From: Actinomycetota bacterium
Lineage (GTDB): Bacteria > Actinomycetota > Acidimicrobiia > IMCC26256 > BP-133
Direction of reading: 5' to 3'
NCBI GenBank assembly: GCA_030838815.1
Contig: JAUZEX010000793.1
Span: 1-15,673, forward strand
DNA: 15,673 nt
The position numbers and the translations under genes are program-made. Each line of letters opens with the position of its first letter. Position 1 is the stretch's first letter. This document shows positions 1 through 6,856 of the stretch, in pieces. The notes under the pieces were generated by a model, which had not been told where the DNA came from, searched no databases, and was given only the letters and a program-made list of their open reading frames with translations.

Positions 1-658
1 TATAGAGGAACCGCACCGGGAACAGGACGACCTTCGTGACGTGGCGGGGGCCCTCGGCCAGCAGCCGTTCCGGATGGCGGATCTCCTCCATCACGGCGTG
101 GCCGGCGGGGGCGAGGGAACCGAGGCCGGTCGGCGTCGGGGCCGAGGGGACGTCAGGTCCGGTCGGCGTCGGGGCCGAGGCGGCGTCAGGTGCGGTCGGC
201 GTGGGAGCGGGGGCGGCGTGGCCCGGGCCGAGGAAGTCGAGGGCGAATTCGGCCCCGGCCACCATCAGCTCGTCCCCGGTCGGGGCGGGGAGGTCCGAGC
301 GGACGTCATCCCCGGCGAGGAGTCGGCCGTTCTGCAGCAGGTCGAGGCGGTCGAGCGGCGGGAACCGGCCTCCGTCCGTCTCGCCCCGGAGGGTGGCGGG
401 CGTCCCCCAGAAGACCGACAGCCGTTGGTGGAGCGGGGAGCCCCCGGCCTTCACCGTCTCCGCCAGCAGGCGGAGCGTCTCCGGGTCGGCGGAGGTGGGC
501 GGGTCGGTGAGCACGAGGGCGAGGTCGACGTCGCTCACCAGCGGGCTGAACCCTCCGTGAGCCAGGCTGCCCAGCGCATAGGCCGCCATCAGTCGCGCCC
601 CGAGGGCGGCTCGAGCGGCCGCCACCGCTTCGGCCAGAACCGCCTCCCCCTGGTCCAT
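1..658 (-). CDS. Nucleotidyltransferase-domain protein, partial at the left edge
   Basis: Reading the minus strand from the ATG at 658 gives an open frame with no stop to base 1, so at least 219 residues are present and the C-terminus is missing. Residues 30-45 carry the minimal nucleotidyltransferase signature: Gly30-Ser31, then Ser42-Asp43-Val44-Asp45 (GS...SDVD). The two Asp residues would bind the metal. Members of this superfamily transfer nucleotides to antibiotics, proteins or small molecules; the substrate cannot be told here. After the catalytic domain comes an Ala/Pro/Thr-rich linker (about residues 149-178) made of 11-residue repeats, then the start of another segment with a conserved-looking HPERLL stretch. 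The start lies 13 bp after the stop of the upstream oxidase gene, so the two are probably co-transcribed. The protein is real by motif and frame; its function is unassigned. Confidence 0.72.
   Translation of the reverse strand, partial: MDQGEAVLAEAVAAARAALGARLMAAYALGSLAHGGFSPLVSDVDLALVLTDPPTSADPETLRLLAETVKAGGSPLHQRLSVFWGTPATLRGETDGGRFPPLDRLDLLQNGRLLAGDDVRSDLPAPTGDELMVAGAEFALDFLGPGHAAPAPTPTAPDAASAPTPTGPDVPSAPTPTGLGSLAPAGHAVMEEIRHPERLLAEGPRHVTKVVLFPVRFLY
128..212. repeat. 33-bp tandem repeat, about 2.6 copies, inside the nucleotidyltransferase gene
   Basis: The word GGTCGGCGT recurs at 128, 161 and 194, a strict 33-bp period. On the minus strand each unit encodes 11 residues of Ala-Pro-Thr-Pro-Thr type. 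Because 33 is a multiple of three, copy-number changes would lengthen or shorten the linker without a frameshift. Confidence 0.8.
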
Positions 659-671
659 ATCCCGGATCGCC

Positions 672-2102
672 TCAGGCGGACGGGCGGATGTTCTGGTTCA
701 GGCGGAAGAAGTTCGTCGGGTCGTAGCGGTCCTTGAGGGCCGTCAGGCGGCGGTTCTTCTCGGCGGAGCCGAATGACTCCCTGGCCTTGGCCTCCTGCTG
801 GTCGCTGGTGAAGTTGAGCGACACCCCGGGAATGGTGAAGGGGGCCATCGCGTCCATGAGGGAGCGGGTCCAGGCGACATGGGTGTCGGACTCCGCCGGG
901 TCCGTCCACATCGAGAAGGCGTACAAGGTGTGGGCGGCGTCGCGGCCGCCGAGGGCGGTGTCGGCTTCGCCCGTCCGGCTGATGGCCCGTCCCTTGGGTT
1001 CCAGCACCAGCATGCTGATGGGTGACGTCATCCCTTCGGCGGTCTCGATCAGTGTGTCGATGGCGGCATCGCTCAACTCGGGGAGGTTCTCCGCCTTCCA
1101 GTAGTTGTGCAGGCCGTGAGGGGTGGCATCGTCGATGAGGCTCTGGACCACCGTGTACGGCATCGGCTGGACCATGTCGATGGCGGGGGCGAACTCCCGC
1201 AGCGGCTTCACCAGCGCCGCGCCGTCCTCGGGGGATCCGGCGCAGCAGATGATGAGCCCGAAGGCCGCCTGACCCTGGAGGTGCTCGGGGACGAACGGCG
1301 CCGGCGGGGCGAACATGAAGGCCGGAGCGCTGCCGAAGTCGTCGGGGGTGGTCTCGATGTAGTCGCGCCAGAAGCGCAGCACCTCGGCGGCCCGGGCCCG
1401 GGGCCAGACCAGCATTCCGCCGGTGACGATCGGGCCGACCGGGTGGAGGCGAAACTCAAACGAGGTCACCACGCCGAAGTTGCCGCCGCCGCCCCGCAGC
1501 CCCCACAGCAGATCCTCGTTGTGGGACTGGTCGGCCCGCACGACGTCGCCGTCGGCCGTGACCAGTTCGGCCGCCAGCAGGTTGTCGCAGGTCAGCCCCA
1601 GCTTGCGTTCCAGCCAGCCGCTGCCGCTGCCGAGCGTCTGGCCCGCCACCCCGGTCGACGTCCGCCGCCCGCCGGTGGTGGCCAGCCCGAAGAGCTGCGT
1701 CTCCCGGTCGAACTCGCCCCACAGGAGCCCCGACTGGGCCCGGCATGTGCTCGTCTCCGGGTCGACCCAGATGCCCTTCATCGGCGCCACGTCGATCACG
1801 ATGCCGCCGTCGCACACGCCGTAGCCGGGCACGGAGTGGCCGCCGGCCCGCACGGCGACGAGCAGCTCCTGGGCCCGGGCGAACTGCACCGCCGCCACCA
1901 CGTCGGCCGGGCCGGTGCAGCGGGCGATCAGCGCCGGCCGCCGGTCGATCATCCCGTTGAACACGGCCCGGGCCCGGTCGTAGTCGGGATCGCCGGGCTG
2001 GACGAGCTGGCCCTGAAACGCCGCCGCCAGCTCGGCCACCGCCGACGCTTCCAGCGTCCGGCCCAGCATCGAACCCGCGGAAGCACGTTTGTGAGGGCTC
2101 AT
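672..2102 (-). CDS. FAD-linked oxidase, berberine-bridge enzyme (PCMH/BBE) family
   Basis: This 476-residue flavoprotein has an N-terminal PCMH-type FAD-binding domain (about residues 55-225) and a C-terminal BBE tail ending in YDPTNFFRLNQNI (about 458-471). Within AVRAGGHSVPGYG, His89 is the expected site of covalent FAD attachment in this family. The second flavin-linking Cys seen in bicovalent members is not apparent in the TGVAGQTLGSGSGW segment, so a single link is likely. Such enzymes oxidise sugars, alcohols or secondary metabolites with oxygen as acceptor; the substrate is unknown. I chose the ATG at 2102 (MSPHKRAS), which has GAGG about 10 nt upstream. An in-frame ATG at 2219 would run into the divergent gene and adds unconserved-looking sequence. 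No signal peptide is visible. The nucleotidyltransferase follows 13 bp downstream. Confidence 0.85.
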   Translation of the reverse strand: MSPHKRASAGSMLGRTLEASAVAELAAAFQGQLVQPGDPDYDRARAVFNGMIDRRPALIARCTGPADVVAAVQFARAQELLVAVRAGGHSVPGYGVCDGGIVIDVAPMKGIWVDPETSTCRAQSGLLWGEFDRETQLFGLATTGGRRTSTGVAGQTLGSGSGWLERKLGLTCDNLLAAELVTADGDVVRADQSHNEDLLWGLRGGGGNFGVVTSFEFRLHPVGPIVTGGMLVWPRARAAEVLRFWRDYIETTPDDFGSAPAFMFAPPAPFVPEHLQGQAAFGLIICCAGSPEDGAALVKPLREFAPAIDMVQPMPYTVVQSLIDDATPHGLHNYWKAENLPELSDAAIDTLIETAEGMTSPISMLVLEPKGRAISRTGEADTALGGRDAAHTLYAFSMWTDPAESDTHVAWTRSLMDAMAPFTIPGVSLNFTSDQQEAKARESFGSAEKNRRLTALKDRYDPTNFFRLNQNIRPSA

Positions 2103-2213
2103 GGCCGGATAGCCTCGCGCCGATGGCCGCCCGGCGCATTCCCCGACGGGAGGTCGCGCTCCCAGAAGGGCCATGAAAGGATCGCGACTTCTCACTAAGG
2201 GGGTAGACCACAC
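2103..2213. promoter_or_regulatory. Divergent intergenic region between the FAD oxidase and the LVIVD protein
   Basis: This 111-bp gap separates two divergent starts and must hold both promoters. The plus-strand gene has a good ribosome binding site, AAGGGGG at 2197-2203, 10 nt before its ATG. I could not pick out convincing -10/-35 boxes or an operator. Confidence 0.5.
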
Positions 2214-3809
2214 ATGCACTTTTCATTGAAACAACGTTCGAAGCTCATCCCTCTGCTGGTCGGATCGCTGCTGCTCGGGGCCGGGGGGCTGGCCGTGAGC
2301 AGGCAGGGTCGGGCCGGGGCCACCGGCGGCGACGATGTCCCGCTGGCCCGGGACTACAACTATCCGACGGGCGAAAATGCCAAAACCTTCCAGGGGCCCG
2401 TCCCCAAGGCCAACTGCGGGCCCGGCTCGAACCCCGAGACCGGAAAGCTGCAGGGTGAGGTGACGATCGCCGACCGGGACAGCGGGCGGTCGTCGCAGGG
2501 CTACACCTGCAACATGGAGCAGGTCGGCGTCTACGGCCCGAAGGACGGGTTCGAGGGGGCCGAGTGGCAGTTGGCCCGCTACAAGGACTGCGCCTACTAC
2601 AGCCAGCGGACCCTCAACTACGGCGTCGGCGGCAAGGGCCAACCGACCAACCCGATCCTGACCAAGCCGGGGACGATCGTCCTCGACGTCTCGGACGAGA
2701 CGCACCCGAAGTTCGTCCAGAACATCAACACGCCCGGTATGCAGGACCCGTGGGAGACCCTGAAGGTCAACGTGGCCCGGGGCCTGCTGGCCGCCGTCAA
2801 CGTGATGGACGGTGAGGGCGCCTCGTTCATGGGGATCTACGACATCAAGGGTGACTGCAAGCACCCGAAGATGCTCTTCGACGGTCCGGTCACCGTCCTC
2901 AACCACGAGGGCAACTGGGCCCACGACGGGATGACGTACTACTCCGGTGGGCTGACGCCGGGCGTCGTGTCGGCCGTAGACATGACCGACCCGACGCACC
3001 CGAAGCTGATCACCACGTTCTTCGCCAAGCTCGGTATCCACGGCATGAGCACGAGCCTCGACGGGCGGCGGCTGTTCCTCTCCCACATCAACGAGGACTG
3101 GCCGGTCACCCTCTACGGCGGCGGCAACGACAACTCGCTGAAGTCGGCGGCCCGGGGCAACGGCATGGGGATCTACGACATCAGCGAGATCCAGGACCGC
3201 AAGCCGAACCCGGCGGTCAAGCTGGTCAGCGCGCTGCAGTGGGAGGACGGCCTGCTCGGCCAGCACACGCTGAACTTCACCCGCGACGGGAAGCAGTACG
3301 CCATCGAGATCAGCGAGGCCGGGATGGGGGCAGCCCGGATCATCGACATCACCGACGAGAAGAACCCCGTCGTGGTCTCGAAGCTGAAGACCGAAATCAT
3401 GATGCCGCTGAACCTGGAGCTGGCCCACAGCGAGATCCACCGTTACCCCAAGGAGAACGGCGGCGACTTCCGGTTCGGGTACAACTTCCATTACTGCAAC
3501 ATCGACAAGACGCAGGCCCCGAACCTCCTGGCCTGCAGCGCCTTCGAGCAGGGCCTGCGGCTGTTCGACATCCGTGACGTGTCGAAGCCGAAGGAGCTGG
3601 CCTACTTCAACAACGGCGGCGACGGCACCCGCCAGCCCGGCGGGTGGGGCGCGGTCTACTCGGCCTACGCCGCCGCCATGCCGCAGTTCGACCCCGTCCA
3701 CCACACCATCTGGTACACCGACCACGATCGGGGCTTCTACGTGGTGCGGCCCACCAACGGCACCTGGATCACCGACATCACCGAAGAGACCGTGAGCCAC
3801 GGCGTCTGA
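2214..3809 (+). CDS. Secreted LVIVD-repeat beta-propeller protein
   Basis: The protein has 531 residues. Residues 1-36 look like a Sec signal peptide (basic LKQRSK, then a hydrophobic IPLLVGSLLLGAGGLAV core); there is no lipobox, so it is probably exported. The mature part repeats a blade-like motif of the form hxhaDhsDxxxPxhv: GTIVLDVSDETHPKFV, VSAVDMTDPTHPKLI, GMGIYDISEI, ARIIDITDEKNPVVV and GLRLFDIRDVSKPKEL. This is typical of LVIVD-repeat propellers, which are surface or exported proteins of unclear role. Six cysteines in the mature region could form disulfides outside the cell. The ATG at 2214 is supported by AAGGGGG 10 nt upstream. The 3' end overlaps the convergent gene by 32 bp. No catalytic residues are recognised, so a binding or scaffold role is only a guess. 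Confidence 0.82.
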   Translation: MHFSLKQRSKLIPLLVGSLLLGAGGLAVSRQGRAGATGGDDVPLARDYNYPTGENAKTFQGPVPKANCGPGSNPETGKLQGEVTIADRDSGRSSQGYTCNMEQVGVYGPKDGFEGAEWQLARYKDCAYYSQRTLNYGVGGKGQPTNPILTKPGTIVLDVSDETHPKFVQNINTPGMQDPWETLKVNVARGLLAAVNVMDGEGASFMGIYDIKGDCKHPKMLFDGPVTVLNHEGNWAHDGMTYYSGGLTPGVVSAVDMTDPTHPKLITTFFAKLGIHGMSTSLDGRRLFLSHINEDWPVTLYGGGNDNSLKSAARGNGMGIYDISEIQDRKPNPAVKLVSALQWEDGLLGQHTLNFTRDGKQYAIEISEAGMGAARIIDITDEKNPVVVSKLKTEIMMPLNLELAHSEIHRYPKENGGDFRFGYNFHYCNIDKTQAPNLLACSAFEQGLRLFDIRDVSKPKELAYFNNGGDGTRQPGGWGAVYSAYAAAMPQFDPVHHTIWYTDHDRGFYVVRPTNGTWITDITEETVSHGV

Positions 3810-4914
3810 GGATCGCCCAGGCCGACACGGCCAGTGCTACTCCGAACAGTCCGGCCGCCGCAGCCGCCAACCCGTTCACACCGGATTTGCGGCTCGGCGG
3901 CCGGAACGGTTCGAAGGTGGTGGCGCCCTTGATCTCGGCCGGCTGGGCCCCGATGCGCAGGGGAATCGTCCACCGGCGGACCTCCACGGCATAGCCGGTG
4001 GAGACGGGGGGTTCGGCGTCGGGAGGCCGGCTGCGGAAGTCGGCCCAGCTCAGCAGATGCCCTTCGCTGATGGCCTCCCATTGCGGTTGCGCCGTTGCGT
4101 CGGCCACCGCCTTCGGGGTGCGGCCCAGGGCCCGGCCGACCTGGACCCAGGCCGGGGAGGCCAGGTTCGCCTCTACGGTGCTGCCGACCCGGAGGAAGGG
4201 CTCGCCGTCGGCGCCGAGGACCGTGACCGGATCGGGGGAGTCGTTGCGCACGGTCACGGTCGGCACCGCCTGGCCGGCCAGCAGACCGATTTCGACCCCC
4301 GGCGCCGGCCGGGGCGGGCTGAGCAGCCGGTGGCCGTAGCGCCCCCGGGGCGGCTCGAACTCCAGATAGCCCTTGATGTGGGCGGGCGTGTCGCCCACCA
4401 GCAGCGGGATGTCGAAGTCCCGCAGCCGGACGGGCACGGCCCTGGCCACCATGTCGGGGCTGACGGCGCCCGATCCGGCGCTGATCCGGGGATCGAACCA
4501 GGCCCAGCCCCGGGCCCGGGACACCGGGCGCCAGTCCGGCGGTGAGGCGGGCCCGACGCCGCTCGGGAGCCGGACGGCCCCGGAGGCGTCGGGGGCGATG
4601 GCCGACGTATACCAGGCGGGGGCGCCGTAGTCGCCGTCCACGCCGTCCCGGACGATCCGCACGAAGGCCCGGTTGGCGTCGTCGAGGACGGTCACGTCCT
4701 GCGGGCTGGTGACCGACAGGCTGATCTGCCAGCTACCGGCGAACACGGCGGTGGCCCCGATGCCGGCCAGCGCCGGTTCGACGCCGGTGACGAAGGGCCG
4801 GGATCCGTCGGCGTTGCCGGCGTGGGCGTCGACCGGCGGCGCCCAGCCGGCCACGAACAACGCCGCCGCGCCGGCAACCACCCAGGCAGCCTTCCGGCGG
4901 AACACGAGGATCAC
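3778..4914 (-). CDS. Membrane-anchored extracytoplasmic protein with an internal duplication, function unknown
   Basis: The 378-residue protein starts at a GTG (4914) that overlaps the stop of the upstream lipoprotein gene in a GTGA joint. It has an N-terminal signal peptide (residues 1-30, ending PPVDA/HA), a large outside domain, one C-terminal membrane helix (about 347-369) and a basic tail RRRGSRSLR. This is a type I topology with the body outside. The outside part holds two related modules, about 65-190 and 220-338. Each has VTVL....aFlRv, then W..hS and W..FdpR-type aromatic-acidic stretches, then a closing motif: FDIPLLVGDTPAHIKG...FEP in the first and WTIPLRIGAQPAEIKG...FEP in the second. 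I do not recognise the family. The tight link to the lipoprotein gene suggests that the two work together at the cell surface. Confidence 0.75.
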   Translation of the reverse strand: MILVFRRKAAWVVAGAAALFVAGWAPPVDAHAGNADGSRPFVTGVEPALAGIGATAVFAGSWQISLSVTSPQDVTVLDDANRAFVRIVRDGVDGDYGAPAWYTSAIAPDASGAVRLPSGVGPASPPDWRPVSRARGWAWFDPRISAGSGAVSPDMVARAVPVRLRDFDIPLLVGDTPAHIKGYLEFEPPRGRYGHRLLSPPRPAPGVEIGLLAGQAVPTVTVRNDSPDPVTVLGADGEPFLRVGSTVEANLASPAWVQVGRALGRTPKAVADATAQPQWEAISEGHLLSWADFRSRPPDAEPPVSTGYAVEVRRWTIPLRIGAQPAEIKGATTFEPFRPPSRKSGVNGLAAAAAGLFGVALAVSAWAILRRRGSRSLR

Positions 4915-5414
4915 CCGTACTTCTGCGTGCAGGCCTGGAAGAGCGCCTGGTCATGGACGTAGAGGCCGCGGTTGGCCACCGTCGGGTTCCGGGCCACGGC
5001 GGCGTGATCCCGCCGCAGTTCTTCGTAGTCGGCGCACTCCTGGTTGAACTGCCGGCACAGCGCCGTGTCGACCAGGTCGGCGGGCGCGCCGGGGACCTCC
5101 CGGCCCAGTTCGGGAATCTCCGCGCCGATGGCCCGGATGTCCGCTGGCGCGCAGTCGAGCCGGAGGATCGATCCCTGGAACGCCTTCCGCGGCGCCAGTT
5201 CCGCCAGTGACGGACAGAGCCGCTCCACCTCGCGATAGGCCGGCAGCGTTCCCCGATGCCCGCCGGGAAAGGCGGCGTCGAGGGCCTCCGGACACGACGC
5301 GGGCCGGGAGGCGTCGCTGCGGACCGTCGGCCGATCGGGGCTCGAGCATCCGGCGGTCATGCCCCCGAACGTCAGCAGACCGGTGAGCACGGCGCCCCGG
5401 GCACGATCAGACAT
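4911..5414 (-). CDS. Small cysteine-rich lipoprotein, function unknown
   Basis: The protein has 167 residues. The N-terminus has Arg residues, a short hydrophobic stretch and the lipobox-like MTAGC with the lipid-carrying Cys at position 23, so it is probably anchored to the outer face of the membrane. The mature part has six further cysteines (41, 67, 88, 120, 127, 162), an even number consistent with three disulfides, and is otherwise helical in character. I recognise no family. The ATG at 5414 has GAGG six nt upstream. Its stop overlaps the GTG of the downstream two-module membrane protein by 4 bp, which points to translational coupling and a shared role. Confidence 0.7.
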   Translation of the reverse strand: MSDRARGAVLTGLLTFGGMTAGCSSPDRPTVRSDASRPASCPEALDAAFPGGHRGTLPAYREVERLCPSLAELAPRKAFQGSILRLDCAPADIRAIGAEIPELGREVPGAPADLVDTALCRQFNQECADYEELRRDHAAVARNPTVANRGLYVHDQALFQACTQKYG

Positions 5415-5453
5415 GTCCGCCTCACACTACCGGCGACTCTCCTGAGGGAAGCT

Positions 5454-5464
5454 GGCAGACTGCC
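5454..5464 (+). promoter_or_regulatory. Inverted repeat between the ribosome binding site and the start of the MOSC gene
   Basis: GGCAG-A-CTGCC is a perfect 11-nt inverted repeat lying between GAGGGA (5444-5449) and the ATG at 5468. The Shine-Dalgarno to start distance is 18 nt, too long for normal use. Folding these 11 nt would bring it close to 7 nt. As a real hairpin it would have a 4-bp stem and 3-nt loop. Confidence 0.3.
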
Positions 5465-5467
5465 GCC

Positions 5468-6331
5468 ATGTCACCGGAACAGCTGGTTACCGTCGGTCGG
5501 GTCGGCGCGCTGTGGCGCTACCCGGTGAAATCGATGCTCGGCGAGCCGGTTGGCCCGGTCGAGATCGGCGAGGACGGCCTCGAGGGCGACCGGCACTTCG
5601 GTGTGGTCGACGCCCGGACGGCCATGGTGGCCAGCGCCAAACGGCCCCGGCGGTGGCGCCGGCTCCTGCAACTGCGGTCGGAGGTGGCCGGTCCCGGCGT
5701 CGTCCGGATCCGGTTCCCCGACGGGCTTTGCGTGCTGTCGAGCGACGGCGTGGCCGACAAGCTCCTGTCGGAGTTCCTGGGCCGGGACGTGGAGCTCAAG
5801 TCCCGGGCCGCGCCGGGGGCGGAGCTCGAACGGGCCGTCCCTGACGAGGTCCTCGCCGACGGCGTCGAGGCCGATACCGGCTTCACCGTGCTGGAGATCG
5901 CCGCCGCATCGCCGCCCGGCACCTTCTTCGATTTCACCCCGCTGCAGCTCCTGACCTCGGCCTCGCTGGAGCGGGCCGGCGCCCTGCATCCCGCCGGGCG
6001 GGTCGAGGCGGCCCGCTACCGGCCCAACGTCATCATCGACACCGAGCCGGGACTGTCCGGCTTCGTCGAGAACGACTGGGCCGGCCACCGCCTGCACCTC
6101 GGCCCCGACGTCGTCCTCGACGTCCTGGTGCCCAGCCCTCGCTGCGCCGTGCCGACGCTCCGGCACGGCGAGCTGCCGCCGGACCCTGACGCCCTGCGTG
6201 TCCCCCTCGAGCACAACTTCGTCCCCGTCCCCCTGGAAGGGTTCGGCTCGGCCCCCTGCCTCGGCGTCCACGCCGTCGTCGTGCAGGGCGGCCGTCTGTC
6301 CCCCGGCGACGAGGTCCGCCTGGCGGGCTGA
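5468..6331 (+). CDS. MOSC-domain protein (molybdenum cofactor sulfurase C-terminal-like)
   Basis: This 287-residue protein has an N-terminal MOSC beta-barrel segment (about residues 8-110, with GALWRYPVKSMLGE at 13-26 and GLEGDRHFGVVD at 37-48). A MOSC core follows (about 125-285) with RYRPN at 183-187 and the conserved cysteine Cys226 in SPRCAVPT. MOSC proteins bind or handle the molybdenum cofactor or carry sulfur on that Cys; bacterial YcbX and YiiM, which reduce N-hydroxylated compounds, are well-studied relatives. No ferredoxin domain is attached, unlike YcbX. It is cytosolic, with no signal peptide. It sits 53 bp from a divergent lipoprotein gene and converges on the YbaK gene with a 4-bp gap. 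The substrate is unknown. Confidence 0.85.
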   Translation: MSPEQLVTVGRVGALWRYPVKSMLGEPVGPVEIGEDGLEGDRHFGVVDARTAMVASAKRPRRWRRLLQLRSEVAGPGVVRIRFPDGLCVLSSDGVADKLLSEFLGRDVELKSRAAPGAELERAVPDEVLADGVEADTGFTVLEIAAASPPGTFFDFTPLQLLTSASLERAGALHPAGRVEAARYRPNVIIDTEPGLSGFVENDWAGHRLHLGPDVVLDVLVPSPRCAVPTLRHGELPPDPDALRVPLEHNFVPVPLEGFGSAPCLGVHAVVVQGGRLSPGDEVRLAG

Positions 6332-6340
6332 CTTGTCAGC
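6327..6340. terminator. Palindrome at the convergent ends of the MOSC and YbaK genes, possible bidirectional terminator
   Basis: GCTGAC-TT-GTCAGC is a perfect 14-nt palindrome. The plus-strand stop (TGA 6329-6331) lies in one arm and the minus-strand stop (6336-6338) in the other. The stem is short and no T-tract follows, so terminator activity is uncertain. Confidence 0.35.
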
Positions 6341-6842
6341 TGGCGTCCGGAATGACGTCGCGGGCGAGCCCTTCGACGACTTCGGCGTTGGGGAGCGCGG
6401 TGAGGAAGGCGGGGGCGGCGACGAGTTTCCAGTGGCGGCTGCCGCCGCCGAGGATCACGCGGTGGCGCTCCAGGACCCGGGGGTCGATCCACAGCGGCAG
6501 GTCGGGCGGAAGGGCGACGGCGGTGACGCCACCGAGGGACATGCCCGTCAGACGGGCGACCTGGTCGGCGTCGGCGAAGGAGCACTTGCGGCCCAGGCGG
6601 CGGCGGACCGTGCCGTTCACGTCGAGGCGGGTGGTGGCGAGGAGGACGCAGGCGACGAACCGCGGCGGGGTGTCGCGGCTCTGCACCACGATGGTGTTGG
6701 CGGAGTCTCCGGTGTTCCACCCGTAATGGGCGCAGAACGCCGCCGTGTCGGCCAGCTCCGGGTCGCAGGGCACCATCTCGTACTCGACGCCGATCTCGAC
6801 GAGGGCGGTGCGGACCCGCCGGTCGATGTCGTTCAGGTCCAA
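6336..6842 (-). CDS. YbaK/EbsC-family aminoacyl-tRNA deacylase-like protein
   Basis: From a TTG at 6842 the product has 168 residues and is a single YbaK/ProX domain: an N-terminal helix, the SANTIVV strand at 47-53, VNGTVRRRLGRKCSFADADQVARLTG in the middle, GGVTAVALP and a late GGGSRHWK. YbaK-type enzymes hydrolyse mischarged aminoacyl-tRNAs. The Lys that many family members carry before the T-[IL]-V-[FV] strand is Asn49 here, so the exact substrate, and even catalysis, is uncertain. The TTG start leaves a 14-bp gap after gmaS. The alternative start at 6920 would overlap gmaS by 64 bp and adds a sequence (RLPRAGHRLGD) that does not look like the family. The position suggests co-transcription with gmaS. 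Confidence 0.75.
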   Translation of the reverse strand: MDLNDIDRRVRTALVEIGVEYEMVPCDPELADTAAFCAHYGWNTGDSANTIVVQSRDTPPRFVACVLLATTRLDVNGTVRRRLGRKCSFADADQVARLTGMSLGGVTAVALPPDLPLWIDPRVLERHRVILGGGSRHWKLVAAPAFLTALPNAEVVEGLARDVIPDAS

Positions 6843-6856
6843 GGGCGGGAGCGTAC

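Noticed and set aside
1107..2198. Long plus-strand open frame opposite the FAD oxidase
   Set aside because: It is rich in His, Arg, Pro and Gly with no family motif; the minus strand carries clear PCMH and BBE motifs. It is a GC-bias shadow.
2223..3800. 525-codon minus-strand open frame opposite the LVIVD gene
   Set aside because: Low-complexity Val/Asp/Gly/His composition without motifs; the plus strand has a signal peptide, ribosome binding site and repeat blades.
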